Shown piece after piece: positions 1 to 6,197 of a stretch of 7,985 nt of DNA; the first letter of the stretch is position 1; each line of letters starts with the position of its first letter. The DNA is from Rhizobacter sp. (GTDB lineage: Bacteria > Pseudomonadota > Gammaproteobacteria > Burkholderiales > Burkholderiaceae_C), in the NCBI GenBank assembly GCA_014380155.1, contig JACMKJ010000359.1:1-7985 (forward strand), read 5' to 3'. Position numbers and translations under genes: made by a program. A model generated the notes under the pieces. The model searched no databases. It was not told the DNA's origin and worked only from the letters and a program-made list of their open reading frames with translations.

Positions 1-222
1 CACCTGATCTTCGGCGGCGTGACCACCGAGGTCTGCGTGCAGACCACCATGCGCGAAGCCAATGACCGCGGCTACGAGTGCCTGATCATCGAAGAGGCCA
101 CCGGCTCCTACTTCCCCGAGTTCAAAGAATCGGCGCTGGCGATGATCCGTGCGCAAGGCGGCATCGTCGGCTGGACGGCGCGGCTCAGCGCGCTGCCCAA
201 CGAGCTGCAAGACGTGGGCTGA
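1..222 (+). CDS. Isochorismatase-family cysteine hydrolase, 3' end only (possibly biuret hydrolase-like)
   Basis: This is the last 73 residues of a cysteine hydrolase of the isochorismatase superfamily; the 5' part lies outside the window. Reading is open from base 1. The segment GVTTEVCVQTTMREANDRGY holds the family's nucleophilic cysteine (residue 12 of the visible part) after the usual small-residue/TT turn. It is followed by the core strand CLIIEEATGSYFPEF and the C-terminal AMIRAQGGIVGW. In this family these enzymes cleave C-N bonds of amides, ureides or related compounds. The SYFPEF...IRAQGGI-GW ending resembles biuret-hydrolase-like members from memory, but the Asp and Lys of the catalytic triad are upstream and unseen, so the substrate is not assigned. 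The gene ends in TGA and overlaps the tail of the convergent DUF6064 gene by 38 bp. Confidence 0.85.
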   Translation, partial: HLIFGGVTTEVCVQTTMREANDRGYECLIIEEATGSYFPEFKESALAMIRAQGGIVGWTARLSALPNELQDVG

Positions 223-865
223 AGGCGGCCACCAGCGCCAGCGTCGCCAGGGCGGGCAGCAGCCACGCCTCGGGCGCATTCAAGGCCCACAAGGTGGCGC
301 CGCTCACCCAACACCACAACACGGGAATGGGCCACAGCAGCCACCCCAGGCTTCGACGTGGTGTGAGCAGCAGCAGGCCCAGCGTGGCCACTGCGGTCGG
401 GTCGGGCATGAGGCCAAACACTTCGGCCTGGCCAAAGGGCCGGCCCAGCAGCACAGCGAGCCAAGGCTGGCCCGCCAGCGCAACCAGCAGCAGACCCCAG
501 CCGATGAACTGAAGCCTTCTTGGGGCAGGGTGTGAAGGGAGCTTGAGCGCCGCGCAGCCCAAGAGCAGCGCTGCTTGAATTGCGAACGCGCCGGCATACC
601 AGGTGGCGGCCCAGTTGATGCTCACGAAGCGCTGCCAGTGAAACGCCCAAGCCACCCACAGCCAGCAGGCGGCGAGCCCCACGCACATGGCGCGTGCAGC
701 CCAGGCTTCGCGCCGCACCGACAAGATCACGAGCGCCGCGCCCAGTGCGAGCGCCACGAACTGCAGCGGCCAGACCTCGGCGTTGTAGAGCTCGAACAGG
801 CGGTAGTAGGTGCGCGGCGAAAACAGCAAAAAGTCAGACAGCCGGTACGTCCACCACTCCGACAT
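185..865 (-). CDS. DUF6064 family polytopic membrane protein
   Basis: This 226-residue, strongly hydrophobic protein has no known function. The N-terminus (MSEWWTYRLSDFLLFSPRTY, then YRLFELYN) is the part I recognise as typical of DUF6064 proteins. Hydrophobic stretches at about 31-50, 56-76, 83-106, 118-140, 173-193 and 200-215, plus a weaker one near 155-167, suggest six or seven inner-membrane helices. The tail is Arg-rich (RLAARWAAR). The start is the ATG at 863-865, which overlaps the TGA of the upstream aldo/keto reductase as TGATG, indicating translational coupling. The frame stays open upstream to 1042, but that extension lies wholly inside the reductase gene and loses the family-like N-terminus, so I rejected it. 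No clear Shine-Dalgarno precedes the ATG, which fits reinitiation by ribosomes ending the previous gene. The 3' end overlaps the convergent hydrolase gene. Confidence 0.8.
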   Translation of the reverse strand: MSEWWTYRLSDFLLFSPRTYYRLFELYNAEVWPLQFVALALGAALVILSVRREAWAARAMCVGLAACWLWVAWAFHWQRFVSINWAATWYAGAFAIQAALLLGCAALKLPSHPAPRRLQFIGWGLLLVALAGQPWLAVLLGRPFGQAEVFGLMPDPTAVATLGLLLLTPRRSLGWLLWPIPVLWCWVSGATLWALNAPEAWLLPALATLALVAAFSPRLAARWAAR

Positions 866-1806
866 CACAGCGCCGCCACGTGCTCGGCCATGCGCCGGCG
901 CATCGCGGCATCCGGCATGAGGCCGCGCGCCGCGCCCAGGTTCTGCCGCACGTGGGCCACGCTGCTGGTGGCCGGAATGACGCAGGTCACCGTGGGGTGC
1001 GAGACGATGAACTTGAGCGCGAACTGCGCCCAGCCGTCGCACCCGATCTCGGCCGCCCAGGCCGGCAGCGGGTGGCGTTGCAGGTCGCGCAGCAAATCAC
1101 CCTGGCGAAACGGTCGGTTCACGATGACCGCGATGCGGCGCTCTTGCGCCAGCGGCAAGATGCGTTGCTCGACGTCGCGGTCGAGCAGGTTGTAGCTGAT
1201 CTGCACGAAGTCGATCGGCTGCTTGCGCATCACGGCCTCGATCTCGCGGTGCCGCCGCCCCTCCGAGGTGGTGATGCCCACGTAGCGCAACTGGCCCGCG
1301 GCCTTCATGGCCAGCAGCGTGGCCAGGTGCTCTTCCCAGGCGAGCAGGTTGTGAACTTGCAGCAGGTCGAAACGCGGCACGTTCCAGTGGCGGCGCGAGG
1401 CCTCGATCTGCGAAGGCCCGCTGGCGCCCGAAGAGATCCAGACCTTGTCGGCGGCGAACACCTGCGCCTTGCCGGCGATGCGCGCGAGGCCGTGGCCAAT
1501 GACCGAGTGCGCAGAGCCGTACATCGGCGACGAATCGATCAAACGCCCGCCGGCCGCGAAGAACGCGCGCATGACCTCGGCGCAGGCGTCCCGCGCCTGT
1601 CGGTCGTTGCCCACGTTGAAGGTGATCCAGCTGCCCAGTCCGACCACCGGCAGGGCTTCTCCGCTCGATGGAATCGGGCGTGTGACGACCGCGGCGGCGG
1701 CGGTTTGTGCGTGGGCAACAGATCCCCAGGCAAGCGTGGGTGCGAGCGCCGACAGCGCCTTCAGCACGGTTCTTCGGGTCGGGGCGTTTGCAGGGTTCTC
1801 AGGCAT
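865..1806 (-). CDS. Tat-exported aldo/keto reductase
   Basis: This 313-residue protein of the aldo/keto reductase superfamily carries a twin-arginine signal. Residues 10-16 read TRRTVLK, followed by a hydrophobic stretch and a likely cleavage site at AHAQ (31-34). The family's catalytic tetrad is complete: Asp91 and Tyr96 in DSSPMYG, Lys121 in DKVWIS, and His152 in LLQVHN. Active-site loss is therefore not a concern. The family reduces aldehydes or ketones with NAD(P)H. Tat export would allow the protein to fold, and perhaps bind cofactor, before transport; the substrate is unknown. The ATG at 1804-1806 has a good Shine-Dalgarno (TGGAG in mRNA, bases 1816-1820 on the + strand) with 9-nt spacing. 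The gene heads a two-gene unit with the DUF6064 membrane protein, and the TGATG overlap suggests that the two act together. N-terminal signal and tetrad are seen directly; periplasmic location is inferred. Confidence 0.9.
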   Translation of the reverse strand: MPENPANAPTRRTVLKALSALAPTLAWGSVAHAQTAAAAVVTRPIPSSGEALPVVGLGSWITFNVGNDRQARDACAEVMRAFFAAGGRLIDSSPMYGSAHSVIGHGLARIAGKAQVFAADKVWISSGASGPSQIEASRRHWNVPRFDLLQVHNLLAWEEHLATLLAMKAAGQLRYVGITTSEGRRHREIEAVMRKQPIDFVQISYNLLDRDVEQRILPLAQERRIAVIVNRPFRQGDLLRDLQRHPLPAWAAEIGCDGWAQFALKFIVSHPTVTCVIPATSSVAHVRQNLGAARGLMPDAAMRRRMAEHVAAL

Positions 1807-1909
1807 GGTGGTGTGCTCCAGGCGCGGTGGGCCACCCTAGCACCGCAGCCTGGTCCGACGTGCTGGCAGGGGTGTCTACACTGGCCTCGGCCTCTCGCGT
1901 ACACGACCC
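1807..1909. other. Divergent intergenic region
   Basis: This 103-bp gap must hold promoters for the minus-strand reductase unit and the plus-strand DUF2189 unit. On the minus side it contains the reductase Shine-Dalgarno (complement of 1816-1820). A 6-bp inverted repeat, GCGGTG (1824-1829) and CACCGC (1841-1846), lies in what would be the reductase leader. On the plus side the best -10-like hexamer is TACACT (1877-1882), inside the small palindrome GTGTCTACAC, with no good -35 at the right distance. No Shine-Dalgarno-like sequence precedes the ATG at 1910. These assignments are weak and come from reading by eye. Confidence 0.3.
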
Positions 1910-2755
1910 ATGAACCCAGCTCCCGACACCCTTCCCGCCGTGCGCAGCATCGGCGTCGACCGGCCGCTGGTCTGGCTGGTGCTCGCCTGGCGCGACATGG
2001 CGCGCGCGGGCTGGGTCAGCCTGGCGCATGGCCTCGTGCTGGCGCTCGTGGGCGCGGCCATCGTGGCCGTGGCGCACAACCGTTTCTGGCTGCTGGCCGG
2101 GGCCTTGTCGGGCTTTCTGGTGGTGGCGCCGGTGCTCGCCACCAGCTTGTACGCGCTGAGCCGCGCCATCGAGCGGCGTGAAAAACCCGGCCTCGGCGTG
2201 GTGGCCAAAACCTGGCTCAACTGGCAGCACAGCCACATCAACAAATGGGGCAACGACTACTGGTGCATGGTGCAGTTTGGTGCCTTGCTGGCGTTGGCTG
2301 GCACAGGCTGGGTGCTGACCTCGGCGGCGCTCATCACCCTGTTTGCGCCGGTGCCGATCCACACGCCCATCGACTTTGTGCACCACGTGGTGCTGGCCAA
2401 GGAGGGCTGGTTGTTCGAGGCCTGGCTGGCGCTGGGTGGCGTGCTGGCCGCACCCATCTTTGCGTCGAGCGTGGTGTCGATGCCCTTGCTGCTGGACCGT
2501 CGCATCGGCTTGCTGCAGGCGGTGCTCACCAGCTGGCGCACGGTGCTGGCCAACCCGCTGCCGCTCGGGCTGTGGGCAGCGTTGATCGCCGGCTTCACAG
2601 TGCTCGGCCTCGCGTCGCTCTTCATCGGTCTGATCGTGGTGATGCCGATGCTGGGCCACGCCAGCTGGCACGCCTACCGCGACCTGGTCGACCCGGCCAG
2701 CCTGCCGCCACGCGACAGCCAGTGGTCTGGCCTGGGCACTGACGCGAGCCGCTGA
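1910..2755 (+). CDS. DUF2189 domain-containing membrane protein
   Basis: This 281-residue integral membrane protein has unknown function. After a short hydrophilic N-terminus comes the stretch PLVWLVLAWRDMARAGW, then hydrophobic segments at about 37-55, 59-82, 120-146, 168-190 and 220-246. It closes with MPMLGHASWHAYRDLVD, a C-terminal pattern I associate with DUF2189 proteins. The start at 1910 is the first ATG in the frame and gives the family-like N-terminus. It lacks a visible Shine-Dalgarno, so translation may start from a short or leaderless transcript. Its TGA overlaps the ATG of the DUF2788 gene by one base, so the two are almost certainly cotranscribed. The formate dehydrogenase operon begins 350 bp downstream on the same strand, but nothing in this protein points to a role in formate metabolism. 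Confidence 0.85.
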   Translation: MNPAPDTLPAVRSIGVDRPLVWLVLAWRDMARAGWVSLAHGLVLALVGAAIVAVAHNRFWLLAGALSGFLVVAPVLATSLYALSRAIERREKPGLGVVAKTWLNWQHSHINKWGNDYWCMVQFGALLALAGTGWVLTSAALITLFAPVPIHTPIDFVHHVVLAKEGWLFEAWLALGGVLAAPIFASSVVSMPLLLDRRIGLLQAVLTSWRTVLANPLPLGLWAALIAGFTVLGLASLFIGLIVVMPMLGHASWHAYRDLVDPASLPPRDSQWSGLGTDASR

Positions 2756-2964
2756 TGTTCGGCTTCACCGAAGCGCAGATCTCGGGCTTTGGCCTGACCT
2801 TCGGCCTGGGCGCCTTCATGCTCTACATGCTGTTCATCATCGGGCAGCTGGCGTGGGAGTCGAAGGCCGGCAAGTTCGGCACTTTCGTCATGTTCCTCGG
2901 CCTGGGGCTGGGCATGGTGGGCTTTGCAGCCAAGTACGTGATCCAGTGGCTGATTGAAAAGTAG
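2755..2964 (+). CDS. DUF2788 small membrane protein
   Basis: This 69-residue protein has two predicted membrane helices, about 10-32 and 43-67, joined by a short charged loop (WESKAGKFGT). The sequence MFGFTEAQISGFGLTFGLGA matches my recollection of the small DUF2788 family, whose function is unknown. Its length is about normal for that family. The ATG shares its A with the TGA of the upstream DUF2189 gene (TGATG), which fixes the start and implies translational coupling. The TAG stop is followed by a 143-bp gap before fdnG. No intrinsic terminator with a T-run is visible there, so some read-through into the formate dehydrogenase operon is possible. Confidence 0.85.
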   Translation: MFGFTEAQISGFGLTFGLGAFMLYMLFIIGQLAWESKAGKFGTFVMFLGLGLGMVGFAAKYVIQWLIEK

Positions 2965-2984
2965 GCCGACCGACGCCGCCAGCA

Positions 2985-3042
2985 TTGGCACCGCCGTTCA
3001 TAAGGGATGCCGCTTACGCGGGCGCCAGGCCGGCGGTGTCAA
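2985..3042. repeat. 12-bp inverted repeat in the fdnG upstream region
   Basis: The left arm 2985-2996 (TTGGCACCGCCG) and the right arm 3031-3042 (CGGCGGTGTCAA) are complementary over 12 positions. The single imperfect pair, G2988 with T3039, would be a G-U wobble in RNA. A 34-nt spacer separates the arms. There is no T-run after it, so it does not look like an intrinsic terminator for the DUF2788 gene. It could be a bipartite operator, a leader-RNA fold, or chance in GC-rich DNA. The left arm also contains TGGCAC, identical to a sigma-54 -24 element, but the matching -12 position reads TTCA and not TTGC. Confidence 0.45.
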
Positions 3043-3082
3043 ATAACCCTCGCACTGCCGCAGGCATGTCGTGCCCCGCGGG

Positions 3083-3099
3083 TCAGACGCTCTGAGGAG
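3083..3099 (+). promoter_or_regulatory. fdnG ribosome binding site with adjoining small hairpin
   Basis: GAGGAG (3094-3099) lies 8 nt before the fdnG ATG and is a strong Shine-Dalgarno that fixes the start at 3108. Directly upstream, TCAGA (3083-3087) and TCTGA (3091-3095) form a perfect 5-bp inverted repeat with a CGC loop. The right arm takes up the first two bases of the Shine-Dalgarno. A 5-bp stem is marginal on its own, so regulation is only a possibility; the ribosome binding site itself is clear. Confidence 0.6.
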
Positions 3100-3107
3100 A
3101 TCAAACC

Positions 3108-6100
3108 ATGGACTTGGACCGGAGAGGGTTTTTCCGGGTCAGTGGAGCGGGGCTGGTCGGCTCCAGCCTGGTCGCGCTGGGCTTCTCGCCCACGGCCGCC
3201 CTGGCTGAAACGCGCAGCTTCAAGCTGGCCCGCACCACCGAGACCCGCAGCACCTGCCCCTACTGCTCGGTCAGTTGCGGGCTCATCATGTACACGCTCG
3301 GTGACAAGGCGAAAAACGTCAAGTCGACGATCATCTACGTGGAAGGGGACCCCGACCACCCGGTGAACCGCGGCACGCTGTGCCCCAAGGGCGCCGGCGT
3401 GATGGACATGATCCAGAGCAGCAGCCGCGTGAAGACGCCGCAGGTTCGCGAGGCCGGCAGCAACGAGTGGAAGCGCCTGTCCTGGGAAGACGCGCTCACC
3501 CGCGTGGCCAAGCACATGAAGGCCGACCGCGACGCCAATTTCATCAAGACCAATGACAAGGGCGTCACCGTCAACCGCTGGAACAGCACCGCGATGCTGA
3601 TGTCGTCGGCGGCGTCCAACGAATCCGGTTATCTGTCAGTCAAGGTCGCTCGCGGCCTGGGGATGGTCGCACTCGATACGCAAGCACGTATCTGACACGC
3701 GCCGACGGTGTCCAGTCTGGGCCCGACTTTCGGTCGCGGAGCGATGACGAATTCTTGGACTGATATCAAGAATACCGATCTCGTCCTGATCATGGGCGGC
3801 AATGCCGCCGAAGCACACCCTTGCGGTTTCAAGTGGGTGACCGAGGCCATGCAAACGCGCAAGGCCAAGCTCATCGTGGTCGACCCGCGCTTCACGCGCA
3901 GCGCCGCGGTGGCCGATGTGTATGCGCCCATTCGCGTGGGCACCGACATCGCCTTCCTGGCCGGCGTCATCAACTACCTGCTGTCGAACAACAAGATCCA
4001 CCTCGACTACGTCAAGCTGAACACCGACGTGGCCTTCCTGGTCAAGCCCGACTACAAGTTCGACAACGGCTTCTTCAGCGGCTACGACGAGGCCAAGCGC
4101 TCCTACAGCAAGGCGAGCTGGGGCTACCAGATGGGCGACGATGGGTTTGTGAAGGTCGACGAGACCTTGCAAGACCCCTTGTGCGTCTACCAGCAGATGA
4201 AGGCGCACTTTTCGCGCTACACGCCCGAGCTGGTGAGCCAGATCACTGGCACACCGAAAGATCAGTTCCTGAAGATCGCGCAGATGCTGGGCGAAACGTC
4301 GACACCCGACAAGGTCATGACGATTTGTTATGCGCTCGGCTGGACGCAGCACTCGGTGGGCAGCCAGAACATCCGCACCATGGCCATGATCCAGCTGCTG
4401 CTGGGCAACATGGGGCGGCCGGGTGGTGGCGTCAATGCACTGCGGGGACACGCCAACGTGCAAGGCATCACCGACATGTGCGCCTACTCCGAGGTGCTGT
4501 CGGGTTACCTCGGCGCGCCTGTGGATGCCGATGTCGACCGCGCCACCTACATGGCTGCACGCACCGGCAAGCCGCTGCGCCCGGGGCAGATGGCCTTCAC
4601 GCAAAACTTCCCCAAGTGGCACACCAGCCTGATGAAGGCCTACTACGGCAACGCCGCCACGCCGGAGAACGACTTTGCGTACGACTGGATGCCCAAGCGC
4701 GACACGGGTTACGACGTGCTCGCCATCTTCGAGCGCATGCACCAGGGCAAGGTCAACGGCTTCATCGTGCAGGGCTTCAACCCGCTGGCGGCGGTGCCCA
4801 ACAAGAAGAAGCTGTCGCAGGCGCTGGCCAAGCTGAAGTACCTGGTGGTGATGGACCCGCTCGAGACGGAGACCAGCGAGTTCTGGAAGAACTTCGGCCC
4901 CTTGAACGACGTCAACCCGGCCGACATCAAGACCGAGGTGTTCCGCTTCCCGACCAGTTGTTTTGCCGAAGAGACCGGCAGCTTCACCAACTCCAGCCGC
5001 GTCATCAACTGGAAGGAAAAGGCCGTCGACCCGCCGGGCGAGGCCAAGCCCGACTCGGAGATCATGGCGCGCCTGTTCATGAAGCTGCGCGGCATGTACG
5101 CGAAGGACGGTGGTGCCTTGCCCGAGCCCATCGCCGGCCTGGCCTGGCCCTACATTAACGCGAACACACCACACCCGAGCGAGGTGCTGCGCGAGATCAA
5201 CGGCAAGGCGCTGGCCGACGTGCTGGCCCCGCCCGACCCGAAAGACCCGAAGGCGCCGCGCGCGGTGCTGGTGAAGGCGGGCGAGCAGCTGCCCGCGTTT
5301 GCGATGCTGCGCGACGACGGCTCCACCTCGTGTGGCAACTGGATCTACTCCGGCTGCTGGAGCCAGGCGGGCAACCTGACGGCGCGGCGCGACACCGCCG
5401 ACCCGACGGGCCTGGGCGTGTTCCCTGGCTGGGGCTTCTCGTGGCCCGCCAACCGCCGCATCCTCTACAACCGTGCCAGCGCCGACAAGGACGGCAAGCC
5501 ATGGGATCCGTCACGCAAGTACCTTGCGTGGAACGGCACCAGCTGGGCCGGTGGCGCCGACGTGCCCGACATGCGGCCCGATGCCGCGCCCGAGCAGGGT
5601 GTGGGCGCCTTCATCATGAACCCCGAAGGTGTGGCGCGTTTCCACGCGGTCGGCATGGCCGAAGGCCCGTTCCCCGAGCACTACGAGCCCTTCGAGACGC
5701 CGGTGGGCGTGAACCTGATGTGCCCGAGCAACCCCAAGGCCGTCAGCAACCCGGCGGCACGCGTCTACAAGGGCGACCTCGAAGCCTTCGGCAAGAAAGA
5801 AGACTTCCCGTACGCGGCCACCACCTACCGATTAACCGAGCACCTGCACTACTGGACCAAGCACTCGCGCAGCAATGCCATCGTGCAGCCGGCGCCGTTC
5901 GTCGAGATCGGCGAAGAGCTGGCCAAGGAGAAAGGGATCAAGCAGGGTGACAAGGTCAAGGTGCGAAGCAACCGCGGCGAGGTGATCGCGGCGTGTGTGG
6001 TCACCAAGCGCATGAAGGGCATGGACGTGAACGGCAAGCGTGTGCACCACGTGGGAATTCCCATCCACTGGGGCTTCAAGGGTGTCACGCAGAACGGCTA

Positions 6101-6194
6101 CCTGGCCAATGCATTGACCCCGTTCGTCGGGGATGCGAACTCGCAGACGCCTGAGTTCAAGGCGTTCCTCGTCAACATCGAAAAGGTGGGCTGA
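3108..6194 (+). CDS. fdnG: Formate dehydrogenase, selenocysteine-containing catalytic alpha subunit (FdnG/FdoG type)
   Basis: This 1028-residue selenoprotein is the large subunit of the membrane-bound, quinone-linked formate dehydrogenase; E. coli FdnG is close in length. It oxidises formate to CO2 at a bis-MGD molybdenum (or tungsten) site. The N-terminus is a Tat signal (DRRGFFRVSG at 4-13), placing it in the periplasm. Cys50, Cys53, Cys57 and Cys92 bind the [4Fe-4S] cluster, with Lys94 between cluster and cofactor. The in-frame TGA at 3693-3695 is Sec196, the metal ligand, followed by the conserved His197; flanks QARI and HAPTVSSLGPTFGRGAMTN match the E. coli Sec site. The frame is open on both sides with no shift. 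The core contains GWTQHSVGSQNIRTMAMIQL, and the C-terminal dinucleotide-binding domain starts near residue 905. The real stop is also TGA (6192-6194). A strong ribosome binding site fixes the start. fdxH follows after 3 nt. Confidence 0.97.
3706..3725 (+). promoter_or_regulatory. Bacterial SECIS element for Sec196
   Basis: This hairpin directs SelB and Sec-tRNA to the TGA at 3693-3695. Counting the U of UGA as 1, C14-G33, G15-C32 and G16-C31 pair, U17 (3709) is bulged, and G18-C30, U19-G29 (wobble), C20-G28 and C21-G27 close a five-base loop AGUCU. The bulged U17 and the loop G23 and U24 (3715, 3716) are the features known from the E. coli fdhF and fdnG elements to contact SelB, and their distance from the UGA is the same. 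The fold was drawn by hand, not computed. Confidence 0.92.
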
Positions 6195-6197
6195 CTC

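Noticed and set aside
185..1042. Longer 285-residue form of the DUF6064 protein starting at 1042
   Set aside because: The extra 59 residues lie wholly within the aldo/keto reductase gene on the same strand in another frame, are Arg/His-rich and low in sense, and the internal ATG at 863-865 gives the family-like start and a TGATG overlap.
1824..1846. GCGGTG...CACCGC inverted repeat as an operator for the divergent promoters
   Set aside because: Six-base arms are common by chance in DNA this GC-rich, and a competing GGTGG/CCACC pairing overlaps it.
694..2181. Plus-strand open frame of 495 codons
   Set aside because: It runs antisense to the aldo/keto reductase and crosses into the DUF2189 gene in another frame; its sequence is Arg-rich and low in complexity.
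2986..3000. Sigma-54 promoter TGGCAC-N5-TTCA upstream of fdnG
   Set aside because: The -24 part is perfect but the -12 part lacks the GC dinucleotide that is nearly always required; kept only as a remark in the inverted-repeat finding.
3693..3695. fdnG as a pseudogene or sequencing error broken by a nonsense TGA
   Set aside because: The TGA lies at the exact Sec site, the frame and homology continue on both sides, and a correctly spaced SECIS hairpin follows.
3636..5174. Long minus-strand open frame of 512 codons opposite fdnG
   Set aside because: Shadow of a high-GC gene; composition is rich in His, Arg, Val and Ala with no recognisable domain, and the plus strand is a clear conserved enzyme.
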